From NCBI RefSeq assembly GCF_013426205.1, contig NC_089428.1:2604001-2668000 (forward strand): DNA of 64,000 nucleotides, given 5' to 3'. Shown one piece after another: positions 34,042 to 44,216 of the stretch. The stretch comes from Metarhizium brunneum (Eukaryota > Ascomycota > Sordariomycetes > Hypocreales > Clavicipitaceae). Position numbers and translations under genes: made by a program. Below the pieces are notes generated by a model, which had not been told where the DNA came from, ran no database searches, and was given only the letters and a program-made list of their open reading frames with translations. Position 1 is the first letter of the stretch. Every line of letters starts with the position of its first letter.

Positions 34042-34859
34042 CACAGCACGGCATGCTTCGCTTCGGGCCTATACATGTGGTCTGTTTCAATTTTGTCCTT
34101 CATCGATTGGCTACTCGCAAGCTCCTATTCTGGGCCGTTAACGATTGGTTTGCAAAGTCCTACCTGCAACCGAACTGGAAGGCAGGCGGCATGCTGGTCA
34201 AGCGGAGTTGGTCTTAGACCTCCATGGGAGACCACGCCCCATAAAAGGCCCGTCACATGGTAGTGGATATCCAATCGTTTGGCGCGCTGCAACGCTACAG
34301 GGTTCCACTACGCTCCCGAATGCGCTCGGCCTTTTATTTTTCCGTACCTTAGGTTTCCCGCGAAACTGTGGTGACGATGTTGTCACGGCGGCTGACACGT
34401 TCTAGCTGGAACTCGGCAGGTTGTTGCCTTGTAGAGGCGCTTAACAACCTTAATTCCCGATCACGATTTCCTATCAAGTCTTGTGCATTATTCCAAACTC
34501 AGACATTCATCCAATAAATGTGCAATTGACTACACGAGCCTGTCATGAAACTCGTTAGTGTGTGGCTTAGGCTTGTAAGGTACGGCTGGAGGCCCCCCCG
34601 CTTCAGCACCAAAATTAGACGGAGAGTTGTTTGTATTAGCATGGCTCCCACCAATCAACAGTTGGTAACTTGGGAGCGTCAACTGATTGGTTTTCAGCGC
34701 TGGTGTAAAAGCGGGGCTTCTCAATAGCAACCAACCAGACATTGCCACAATATCAAGCTCTCAGTACTCTCCGGCATCGATCCTGAATGGACATGACTGG
34801 TATTATACATAAATGCCACTCTACACCATCGATTCCTCAGCTATGTCAACCGCTCAAGA
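34042..34859. other. Rearranged repeat block and upstream region of the DUF7924 pseudogene
   Basis: About 0.8 kb. Up to about 34350 it shares several blocks with 27430-27720, in changed order (CATGGCACAGCACGGCATGC, GTTAACGATTGGT, AATCGTTTGGCGC, GATGCGCTCGGC). A short inverted match, AAAAGCGGGGCTT near 34706, corresponds to 27519-27535. Direct fusion to the end of D1 marks a breakpoint. No gene is supported here. Confidence 0.5.
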
Positions 34860-36520
34860 ATGTCCATGCCGCGACGCACACCATACGGACGACACGTTGA
34901 TTACGGCTCACAGAAGCGTCGACATTCCTCGTACTCAGATCTATCGCTGCATGCCGACGCGTCTGGGTTCACATCGAAGAAACAAAAGTTGAGCCACCCA
35001 GATTTCCCGCCAACGACATACTGGGAGAACTTATCCAAATATCCCCACTCCAAACTGCATCTTACAAAGGGAGCATTGCAAGCTTTAGACGATATCGTAG
35101 ACCCCTGTCCCGCAAACTCTAGTCCTACGCGACCCAGACGGAGCGAGCGGCTGGCTATTCGGTGGACTCTCGATCCAAGAACCGAGCAGGCTCAGGAATT
35201 TCTCCGTCGCAGCACTCCGACATATTTGGAATAAGTCAAGCGTTTTGCATCCCACGGTGGTCCAGATCTCAGGGATTTAAGAGGGGTAAAGATACCTGTG
35301 CCCACGCAATACCGAGGCTGACCGTTCGCAGTATCCCTTTACTGGCCCAAAGTACAACATGAGCTCTCGAGACTCGAGTCTTGGCCGCCGAAAACGAGGC
35401 TCCCAGTCTCCTGCTAAAAGAAGTGATACTCCGAACACGGCCACAACAAAGAGCACAGGTCCATACGATACTAATTTCCAGCAACATTTGATCAACCATG
35501 AGATCTACCCCCCTCGATATACCTATCCAAATGGTAGTGGCCCGCGACAACCAGACAACATGGACGAAATCAAACGAACGCTCGGGCAACCCCGGCCCTC
35601 GCTTTCGCCCTCGCAGTTTTCTGACGGCGCGTTCGATTCGTTTCAAGACGCAGATACACACGCTGCCAAGGAGGCACAGGTTATGGCAAGAGTGATTCCA
35701 ATCATTGAAGGAAAGTTGGAAGATCCGAAGTGTACCGCAGGGCAGATTCCATTTAATAACCTCGATTACTTGACTGATGGCTCGCTCGTGGCCGGGAACC
35801 CGGACGTATACTACGGAGCACGTCCCGAACAGCTTCAACAAAAAGTACGGAAGCAGCTGAGCGGCAAGATTGAACCTTCGACCCAGGACCATCTGCCTGT
35901 GGCACCAAACTTCTTTCTCCAGGTTAAGGGTCCTGATGGATCTCTCTCAGTCGCCTCTCGGCAAGCGTGTTACGATGGTGCACTAGGAGCGAGCACTAGG
36001 AGCGAGAGGGGTCCACTGTTTGCAGTCATATGGCCAGGCGGAGTCGCAATATGATAACAATGCTTACACCCTCACATCCATATACCATGGTGGTCAACTT
36101 AAGATGTATACCACTCATCCAATACCCCCGTCGGCTCCCGGAAACAAAAATGGCTTTGCCATGACACAAATCAAAACTTGGGCCTTGACTGGCGATGCCG
36201 ATACCTTTCGACAAGGAGTTGCTGCGTATCGGAATGGCAGAGACTGGGCAAAGCGACAGAGGGATGATGCGATCAGTCAGGCAAACGAGAGACAAGCTAT
36301 CGTCGAAGCCGGTGCCTCGCTGGTCGACGATAGCTTAGGGCTGAGCTTCACAAGCGGGACATCTGCTGCTGAAACCATAGTTACTAGCCAACAAACCACC
36401 AAGTATCCCGGTTCACCTTTGCCACTATCATATGAGTCTGAGACATCGGCAGACGAACTGTCGCTTGATATCAGACCGCCTGTTAAGCGTACGAAGTCAC
36501 GTTCCCCGCGGAAGAGGTAG
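34860..36520 (+). pseudogene. DUF7924-family gene, disrupted
   Basis: The family pattern is clear: TYWENLSK, KGALQALD, RRSERLAIRW, then KRFASHGGPDLRDLRG, an intron at 35286-35331, TGPYDTNFQQHLI and QPRPSLSPSQFSDG-F. Next come KEAQVMARVIPIIEG, IPFNNLDYLTDGSLV, GNPDVYYGARPEQL, APNFFLQVKGPDGS, RQACYDGALGA and DNNAYTLTSIYHGG-LKMYTTHP. The last block, TFRQGVAAYRNGRDWAK, lies in a second frame. Two lesions break it: an in-frame TAA at 35232-35234, where the family usually has Glu or a similar residue, and a 13-bp tandem duplication at 35981-36006 that shifts the frame by one. Both parts are otherwise well kept, so inactivation is recent. The PD and Q-V-K motifs (NPDVYY, FFLQVKG) resemble PD-(D/E)XK nucleases. 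The basic C-terminus VKRTKSRSPRKR could be nuclear-localising. Confidence 0.9.
35981..36006 (+). repeat. 13-bp tandem duplication that shifts the frame
   Basis: CACTAGGAGCGAG occurs twice without interruption (35981-35993 and 35994-36006). One copy length is 1 modulo 3, and the family-like protein sequence continues in the next frame exactly after the second copy. Confidence 0.92.
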
Positions 36521-36693
36521 TTGGATATCTAGTGCCTGTTTCTCCACGCAATATGCATAAAATTCGAGTAGTGAATTGACAGTTGTATTATGAGGGGGAC
36601 AACAGGCTTAGTCTGGTCGCCAATATGGCAGAGAACATATCGAAAGATAACGGGTGAGAATTCCACACCATATGACAAGCTTTGAGACAGAAG

Positions 36694-36783
36694 ATATTTC
36701 CTAACGGAGAGAGATGGAAGAGGATGAATCCCGAGTCGTGTTGTTGGATGAAAGACATTCTTCGCGAAGTTCAGGCAGACTAG
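36694..36783 (+). pseudogene. Relic of a FunK1 kinase C-terminus
   Basis: Thirty codons (IFPNGERWKRMNPE, WMKDILREVQAD, stop) match the last about 30 residues of the intact kinase (VFPNGRRWEREDSQ, SMKNILREAQRD). The nucleotides 36694-36783 parallel 26992-27090. Nothing of the kinase remains upstream; the preceding sequence is unrelated. This is a third FunK1 trace in the island. Confidence 0.8.
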
Positions 36784-36942
36784 TGGAGTCCACAGTTCGG
36801 GAGGGATATGACGTAGTTAGGCACCAGAACCCATTGGGGCCTAGCGCATTCTGTGGAATGCTGTGCAGAAAATTGCCTCACATTTGTTGTACCTTAGTGC
36901 CTGAACTCGAAAGGTGCCCAAAAGTAAAGCAGGGTCACATGG

Positions 36943-37551
36943 TTGCCCCACCCAACATCCCATCTTCAGGACCAAGATGTGGTCTTTGTCAATCAGCATA
37001 TGCGCAAAGCAGCAGAATATTTATCAAGCGCTAAACGTTTAAAGCCGACCGGCAAATTTCTCCCACAACTGAGCGCCTTCGATATTGGCTTAATAGAGAC
37101 GACAACACCTCGGACTGAACAGATAACTGGCCAGTCTGCCACAAGTGGACTGGTGGTCTTGCGTTGGGATAGTTCGCAATCGCAAAATCCCGGCATTGTA
37201 TGGGAATTTCAACCGGGCGCGGGCAATATAGAATTTATCATTATGGCGGTCAGATAGTGTGGAATACCCTACAATATGCCAATCAAGTCGCTAACGAAAT
37301 TCGTTTATTAGGTCGGCGATGAAGCGCTCGCTGGACGGGAAGAGAAAGGTATCACTCAAGCATTCCACGCGACCGGAGAACCACGAACGATATACTTCAA
37401 AGGTTACTACCTTTCTATTTACCATCAGCAAACAGGAGCCTACAGCACACACATCGATAACGAAGTCCGTTCGACAGAATACAAAGACTACCATGTGCCC
37501 GCAGGGTACACAGTTTATGTTAGAGGGGGGAGCGTCTATTTTCAAGTCTGA
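36943..37551 (+). CDS. Gene A2, unknown function (5' end unresolved)
   Basis: Two exons, about 36943-37248 and 37312-37551, join in phase 0 across a 63-nt intron (GTCAG..TTATTAG). The first exon is open from 36943 but has no good ATG at its beginning. A stop lies just upstream and an AAAGCAG acceptor-like site at 36923-36929, so an additional 5' exon is likely. Exon 1 contains DVVFVNQHMRKAAEYLSS, KFLPQLSAFDIGLIE and LVVLRWDSSQSQNPG. Exon 2 is the beta-rich block shared with A1 (FKGYYLSIYHQQTG, VPAGYTVYVRGGSVYFQV). I do not recognise the family. It converges with B2, sharing 10 bp of coding sequence at the 3' ends, exactly as A1 does with B1. Confidence 0.7.
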
Positions 37552-38785
37552 GATGACATAGCATGCTGGAGACCAAATAAACTAGTAAGGTCATAGCCCT
37601 CGAAGTTGCCGCACCAAAAGGTGAAGGAGACATCTTGAGCATTGTCCTTGGGGAAAAGAGTTGCGAGACAGTTTGTGGTTGCATACCCCTGACTTCTCTC
37701 CCATTTGAAAAGGCGACTATTCTGGACTGCTGCTCTAAATGGCTCTGGCAACTGTGATACAACGCGCAGTGGCGCATTTGTGCACATATGCTTCATTTCT
37801 GTTTGGTACAATGTTAATAGCTGTTACTTTGTACATAATTGGATGTCTTCTCACCCCGATTTTCTTTGGTCGGCGGTTGTGAAATAACAGGTGGATAGAC
37901 TACTCCAGGCTGCGGCGGCAGGTCTGGCGAGGTCTTGTGCTTGACATGCTGACTATCGAATGACGCTGTCTATGTATAAGTACATGAACAACAAGTCATC
38001 TAAATACCTAGAGGATTTCCTTACCTCGTTTTTCATGTTCTATATAACTGGATTGCTCCTGAATGTCAAGTCGTGGCCGTTTCTTTTGTCTTGCCTGGCC
38101 TTCCTTTGGTGGGGTTTTGCCAGCTGCATTATCAGTTCCTGTACCTAAGTAGCAGCAAATTTAACTTACCTTCCATGAAGTCTTTGTATTCCTGAGAATT
38201 CTGTAAAGCTGTCTCGTCCTTCAATAGCATTTGCAGTGTCTCATCTATCACGCGGGGCCATGATGGTTGCTGTTGTGGCTCTATGTCATCTAGTAGGCAT
38301 GTGAAGATGTCGGTAGCCATCGACCCACCAGCCCAAACGCTCGGCGCGAATGCAATTGCCCACGAGATGAGGCCGTCGGGACTCAGTCTTCGGATCTGCG
38401 CACATCTTTGACGTGTTGTACATTTTCGAATTTTGATATCCTCCGAGTCGAATACGGACTCCTTTGGTCCTTCAAAAATAGTAATAATGTTCCTCCTAAA
38501 CACTGGCGAATGTTTGAGTCGGCCATTGCCTAGCACGTCGCCCTTGCAAGCCATAGCGTGTTGTCTGAGCTTTTGACTATCCTTCCAAGCTCTTTCCGCG
38601 CGAGATTCGCGCAAAAGGCGGATTTTGTCAGAAATTGTCGTAGCCGCAGTTACAAGGCTTTTGCTCAAGTCACTCAAAGTGTTCCATTGGTCCTCAGTGG
38701 GGTAAATTTTGTCGAACTTGAGCGCAAGTTGACCAGTCTTCTCAAGGAGACCCCGTAATTGGGAAACGACAGAAGCCGATGACAT
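37542..38785 (-). CDS. Gene B2, unknown function (paralog of B1)
   Basis: Complement of 38170-38785, 38025-38123, 37855-37965 and 37542-37798, all in phase with introns of 46, 59 and 56 nt, 360 residues. ATG 38785 is chosen because B1 starts at the matching position. The N-terminal about 205 residues are helical with a conserved core: SSASVVSQLRGLL, NGRLKHSPVFRRNI, TIFEGPKES, TTRQRCAQIRRLSPDGLI and IAFAPSVWAGGSMATDIF. The middle, made by two small exons, is basic and Pro-rich (RQKKRPRLD, SPDLPPQPG). The C-terminal exon has MKHMCTNAP, SRLFKWERSQGY and FGLQHAMSS. Exons 1 and 4 are strongly conserved with B1, the middle is not. The function is unknown; the conserved ends suggest two domains joined by a variable linker. 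Confidence 0.85.
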
Positions 38786-39575
38786 GACTTTGGCTGGGTT
38801 GAGGAAGACTTCCAAGCTGTGAATGGTGATGGGAAGCCGTGACTAGTGCAGTTGGCACCTTTAATAATTAAGTCAGTTCATGCACAAGGTCAGGTGGAAA
38901 AATCTGGGATACTGATGGATTTATGCAGGTCTGCAGTTGTTTGAGTATAACCCTGTAAAATATCGAGTGCTGATTTGCTATGTGCTGGATAAATATGGGG
39001 CGCCGGCGCTTGCGTTGGGATAGGCGGAGGGCCTTTGCATCTGTGCGTCTCAAATTGTGTGATCAAACTGTCAGCTGGTTGTGTTTTTGTACTTCCTGGA
39101 TAAGCGGCACATCTTTGTTGCAGGCTCATACATGACTTTGCCCCAACTTTCCGAGCCAACATCGATGAGACTTGCAGGAATATCGCTGCGTCTGCGTATC
39201 CAAGCAGAATGTGACAACTCCGATTGATCTAGTGTGCTTCGGGGAACTCCATGGTTTCAATCCATAGATGCAGCGTCATTCACCAAAAAGAGCGGTTTGC
39301 AGAAACGGCTTTGAGACTGCATATCCGTGTTGGTTCGGCCATTTAGTTCTGGCTGAATGGATCGACTCGGAAGTGCAACGCGATCGCCATTATCTCCTCC
39401 CTGAGAGAACAGCGCTATGTGCTAGATACAAGAAATGACTTGACCGTCTATATAAGGCTTACCTCCCAGAGAAAGATCTTTGTTCTCCGACAATCTACGA
39501 GCCAGAGATAACAACACCAGAATATTGTCACTTCAAGTCTAAACATCTTATTGATTTGTTCAATTGCGTAACACG
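38786..39575. other. Divergent promoter region between B2 and D2
   Basis: About 0.8 kb between genes transcribed away from each other. It includes the D2 TATA-like box at 39449. No gene or strong repeat is seen. Confidence 0.45.
39449..39456 (+). promoter_or_regulatory. TATA-like box of gene D2
   Basis: TATATAAG about 120 bp before the D2 start codon at 39576, on the same strand. Confidence 0.4.
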
Positions 39576-41458
39576 ATGTCTCTTCCCAGTCAGGTGCCAA
39601 CTGCTCCCGAAACCCGCCCTGCCACTCCTGTCTCCCAGGTCGAGGCGCAGGACGAAGGTTTGTGGATGAAAGGGATGATAAAATCCGATGGCAAGAAAGA
39701 ACCTTCTGGAAGGTAAGATATAACTTGCTGTAGCAAAGTATCAGACTCGAAACATGCTGACCAAAGGAAACCAGTGTTCTTTCAACTCCACTCCATCGTG
39801 GTCATGGCATTTCCTCTAATGAACCGTCGGTCGCAGCTCCCTCGGATGTTACGAAAGCTCCTTTTCACAAAATATCGAGGCCCGAAATCTTCGAGGAAGC
39901 CCCTGCTGAGTTGGCATCTAGTATTCATGAACTCGACATTGGCAGTGGACAGATCTATAAACCCCATACTGATGCCAACCCCGATCTGGGAGACTTGATT
40001 CCTGGACAGAGCAGTGGGCCGTACTCTAACACGTCCACATCTCCATTGGGAATTTGGGACACTAGCAAGGACGTACCCGCAAGTTCTCTCCTTGAGATGT
40101 GGACTGAGGAAGATCTGCTGAAGTTTGGAATTCACGAGGGCATGGACGTAAACCACGGCCTTCCGCCTTTCGACGAGAATGTTCGTGAATATCACACAGA
40201 AAAAACAGCATCTAATAAGGGAAAGTCTGATGATGGTATCCACGACTCTTCTACCCCCAAGCCTAGTGCATCATCAGTTGCTTTAGGCAACCGAACCGAG
40301 AGCTACGGGGGCATAAACGTGACATTTGGCCTTCCTCCATGGATCGAAACTAAGTTCAGCGAGACAGGAGAAACGTTAGAAAAAAACAGCAATCAGTACC
40401 ATCTTGGCGCACCATTCGTCCAAGTTTCTGGCCTTTATCCAACTCCACCACGCAAAGATACGGATTGCAAAGCTTTGCGGTCTGTCTCGTTGAGTGCTGT
40501 TGGTACCCCCACGGTGGCAGAATCCCGCACTCTACCTCTTGCAGAGACCAAAGATACTGCAGCAACTGGGGACACTGACATCAACTCCCCCTGCTCTCGC
40601 AAGATTCCTAGCGCCTCTGAACGGCCGGAGTCTCCATTTGCGCTGCGGGATGTATCGGTGATTCCTTGGACTGACTGTTACCCCGACGATCCCGATAAGG
40701 CTAGAGAACTTGCAACAAGTACCGGTGTTCCTGGACTCCAAATCTATTCTGTGGATATTTTTACACATGCTACTTCAGACACGCAAGTTCTCGATGAAGT
40801 CGATGCTACTCAAGATAGTGACAACTTCAGGGTCGAAATGGGAAAACAAATTTCCCCTGAACGTCCGTCGGTCCCTGGGACCAAGAAGCCTTATGACAAG
40901 TTTGAGACCAAAAGTTCTGCTGAGACTTGGGACACTGACGTGGACTTCGACTTGAATGAAGGCTCTCGCAAGATGACTGAGGAAGACTTACGCAGGCTAG
41001 ATCTTCAAAGCTGGTGGAAGGAGGATCTTAGCGACGTAACAACTGGTCTCCCCCTGATAAGCAAGGAGGATTTGCCTGGACTGGAAAATGTGTGTAAGGA
41101 GAGCTTATTCTCGGTTGGCGGTCCCGCCGCCGAGGACTCTGGAGAAAATGTGGCGGAGAAGAAGACTGGAATTGACAGAGGACACCGAAGGCCTCCCACT
41201 GCTAATGCTTCGAGCTTTCTAGAAATGAAAGTCGACCCCTCCATCGATGTTTTCGGCACCACGAACCGGCAAGAAAGTCCTGGATATACTCTTCCAAGCG
41301 TGTCTTCAGACTGGCAACCTCCGAAAGCCACCCAGGAATCTCAACACAATGATTCCGTAAGGGCATCGAGCGTGACCGACTCGGAGGGTGCTGATGGGTC
41401 TGGTTGGGTAAAAGTGGAAATAGAGACAGGGAATCTGGGCCAAACGGACAATGTATAA
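39576..41458 (+). CDS. Gene D2, acidic protein of unknown function
   Basis: Exons 39576-39712 and 39775-41458 join in phase (intron GTAAGA..ACCAG, 62 nt) to 606 residues. The start of exon 2 is confirmed by the decayed copy D1, where similarity begins at the same acceptor. The protein is acidic, Ser/Thr/Pro-rich and probably largely disordered, without membrane segments. Recurrent short motifs occur: SIHELDIGSGQIYKP, LLKFGIHEGMDVNHGLPPFDE, and twice a W-D-T-D motif (WDTDVDFDLNEG; earlier GDTDINS). The segment LQSWWKEDLSDV near residue 475 may be structured. I recognise no family. The neighbouring B2 gene is divergent. Presence of both an intact and a decayed copy in one island indicates local duplication. 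Confidence 0.82.
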
Positions 41459-41950
41459 GGAGACTTGTGTTGTCCGTCATCAGTATAAGGGCACCATTTA
41501 TTGGATCGCGACGTCTCATTTCGTATGCATTAACCTGTTAGAAATCTTCTAGCATCCACTCATTTAGTTGAATATATACACCAGTATTTCCTCTCGACAA
41601 CATGGTCTAGGACGCGAGATTCAGGCTGTGTGACTGATGAGCAAGAAACATAAGCGAGGATAATATTGCCAATGAGGAGTACCATAAACTTATCTCACAG
41701 GCCGCATGGCCGCATGAGTGGAGATTTGGAGGCATGACGAGGCTTTGGTAGCAGAGCTACGAAGTACGTGATGCCGAGTACGAACGGGTATATAAAGGGG
41801 TCAGCCCCCCCACGATACTGCGTGAAACTTTTTGATCTTGATTTTATCGTTCCTCATAAATTCACCGTCCTCGACTTGTAAGTGGCGCGGGTAGTCACAG
41901 CTTGGATTCCTGCAACTTTGCCAGCAGGTAGGTAGGGCCTCCTTACCTCG
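41459..41950. other. Intergenic region before the chromodomain gene
   Basis: About 0.5 kb with a TATA-like box at 41789 and a CT-rich leader. No gene is supported. Confidence 0.45.
41789..41797 (+). promoter_or_regulatory. TATA box of the chromodomain gene
   Basis: TATATAAAG about 150 bp before the first ATG (41951) and 260 bp before the second possible start (42053). Confidence 0.4.
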
Positions 41951-43909
41951 ATGTTAGGTCACACGGACGGACTGACCGAGTTCGTGTGCTTTCACCTTCA
42001 TAGCTTCAACTTTAGCAGACTCTCTAGAAGCCCTCTTTTACACTATACCGGCATGATGGCACAAACAGCGGGAGTCTGTTCCTTTCTTGGTCGTCCGTGG
42101 ACTTTGGAAGATGTGATATCGATCCCGTCCGATTCCGAGTCTGACACAGATAGTGATGCTGAGGTGGTGGAACAAGATGTCCCGCGCGTGCACTTGGTAC
42201 ACAATCAACACCGTGACGACTCGCTTCCTTCTATCTCTGAGATTATGGCGTCACTGATTAACGTCAGACATGATCCAACAGAAGCAATCGGTAAGCAATT
42301 GCAAACCAAATTCCAATGTCCGGCAATGCCTAACACGATCCTAGGGAGCTCATCTGAGGATCTTTGCTTACCAGATGAGTGGGAAAGTCCCAATTCATTA
42401 ACCTCAAACTCTTCGAGAGAAGTGATTTTCCCCTCAATGGCTCTCGAGAGTCCGGGGGTCATCGCCGACTCTAACATGTTGGTGTCTCCGCCAATACAAC
42501 AACATGATGATGGAGTAAGCGTGGTGTGGCCCACTCCTATCCGAAGACCTTGTGTCGTCTCAGCGGCCTCCGAGTGTTGTTCAGTGCAGTCCACAACTGC
42601 GTTGCCTCCGAGGGATGAAGCACTGCACCATGAGAAAACAGATCCTCCCGGCCGATCGGCGACCAACCTCGTCCAGCCTTCTCAATCGCAGAATTGCAGT
42701 GCCCTGTTTTCAAACCAGTTCGTCCAAGCTCATAGCATCAATATTGGCCATGGCCGTATGGGTGAAGTAGTTCCGCGAAGCGACAACGAACTGCCCAGTG
42801 TAGCTCGACCCGCCTCAGTCAAAACACCTCCGTCGGGATGCAGCCACCCAGTCTCGCATCGAGGAGCTTTGACGGAGGCCATTCAGAAACACCAAGCCGC
42901 TGATGATATTTCGCCCCTGGGTTCTTGCCCTAGCTCGTTGCCAACTGGTCAAGGACGGGACGACGAGCGCCAGACAAGCATCGATGCAGACGACACAGCG
43001 AGCCAGCTGGATGAACCCTGCGAAGAAACGGAAAAGCGGTCAACTAGTCGTCGTGGTTCCGGAAAAGCTTACAACCTTCGCCCTCTCCCGCCCAAAAGGC
43101 AACTCACCGCGGAACCAAAGGACGGCGGGATTGACGAAAAGCTTATGCCACAACGCAAGCGTCGCAAGCTTGTGTCCCGTCAGCCCAAGAAGCGTAATTC
43201 ACAGCAACGTTCGGACCTACGTTCGGACCCTACGCGAAATCGAGAGGCACGCTTGCTGAGGAATACGACGAAAAGCAACGACGACGAGTCTGTTGCAAAC
43301 AAAAAACCGCCTGTTAGTTCCAGTGTTGCCAGCCACGAGGCATGGCCACTTGGCCAGCCAGTCCTAAGGTGCACCAGAGAGAATGGCACTGCGATGTTCC
43401 AGCTACAATTTACCAGCGACATTTTGTGGAATACGCTAGTTTCACAGAACGATCCCGCCCCAAAAGGTCACCAGACACCAAACAAACTCCAGAATCGGAG
43501 ACCTAAAACCGCAAAGGAGAAATCCAACCAATGCACGGCGAATACAGCGCGGGAGTCTATCCACGCCGCCTACCCAAGTGTCTGCCCCGACCTTTACCGA
43601 ATGGATTGCCTGCTTGCTCGGTGGAGGCGACACACTTTCTTGGTGAAATGGGCTGATGCGACCACGACGTGGGAGCCGAGAAAACACATCATAGACGAGG
43701 GAATGCTGAATACCTTTGAGGCAAGTTGGCGGGGCTTTGACGCGGGCGTGGATGTTTTGAAAACCCGACAGAGAGCTGGAAGGCGCCAACACCTTTTACG
43801 TTGGCATGGTCGGCCGTCTAAAGAGGATACGTGGGTATACGATGAGTCTCTGAGTCCGCAGTTGATGGAAAGGATTGAAGCAAACGAAAGAAATGGCCCT
43901 CAGTTTTGA
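41951..43909 (+). CDS. Chromodomain protein
   Basis: Open from ATG 41951 (652 codons unspliced). A near-perfect intron at 42291-42344 (GTAAGC, CTAAC branch site, CTAG; 54 nt) reads through, so the spliced protein has about 634 residues. ATG 42053 (MMAQ) is an alternative start. The N-terminus has WTLEDVISIPSDSESDTDSD, an acidic motif. The middle is disordered and ends in a basic stretch (PQRKRRKLVSRQPKKR). Near residue 540 a chromodomain is visible (FLVKWADATTTWEPRKHI followed by a helix). A second, weaker chromo-like unit (HLLRWHGRPSKEDTWVYDE) follows at about 595. Chromodomains bind methylated histone tails, so a heterochromatin-linked role is likely. Similar domains occur at the end of some retrotransposon integrases, but no integrase is present here. 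Confidence 0.85.
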   Translation: MLGHTDGLTEFVCFHLHSFNFSRLSRSPLLHYTGMMAQTAGVCSFLGRPWTLEDVISIPSDSESDTDSDAEVVEQDVPRVHLVHNQHRDDSLPSISEIMASLINVRHDPTEAIGKQLQTKFQCPAMPNTILGSSSEDLCLPDEWESPNSLTSNSSREVIFPSMALESPGVIADSNMLVSPPIQQHDDGVSVVWPTPIRRPCVVSAASECCSVQSTTALPPRDEALHHEKTDPPGRSATNLVQPSQSQNCSALFSNQFVQAHSINIGHGRMGEVVPRSDNELPSVARPASVKTPPSGCSHPVSHRGALTEAIQKHQAADDISPLGSCPSSLPTGQGRDDERQTSIDADDTASQLDEPCEETEKRSTSRRGSGKAYNLRPLPPKRQLTAEPKDGGIDEKLMPQRKRRKLVSRQPKKRNSQQRSDLRSDPTRNREARLLRNTTKSNDDESVANKKPPVSSSVASHEAWPLGQPVLRCTRENGTAMFQLQFTSDILWNTLVSQNDPAPKGHQTPNKLQNRRPKTAKEKSNQCTANTARESIHAAYPSVCPDLYRMDCLLARWRRHTFLVKWADATTTWEPRKHIIDEGMLNTFEASWRGFDAGVDVLKTRQRAGRRQHLLRWHGRPSKEDTWVYDESLSPQLMERIEANERNGPQF

Positions 43910-44216
43910 AACTCCGGTTCGGTGGTTACGTATTGCTGCCACAAATTCCCTCATTTAAAATAGCACGACGGTACTTACCTTGTTGTATCCAGGTGATCAG
44001 GTAATCAAGTAATCTCTGCTGCGTTAGGTAGTTTCGCTAGTTATAGTGCATTGGTGCCAGTCGATAGTCTAAATGCGCATGCTTTAGTGTTTCTGAAGTG
44101 TCCTTTCATTTAATTGAACGATCTTTGATACGTTTTATGGTAGTGGCTGATGTATTCCGAGGCGAATGAAAGAGCGTAGGGCAGTGCCGTGGATTATCGC
44201 AGGCGTGCTTAAAATA

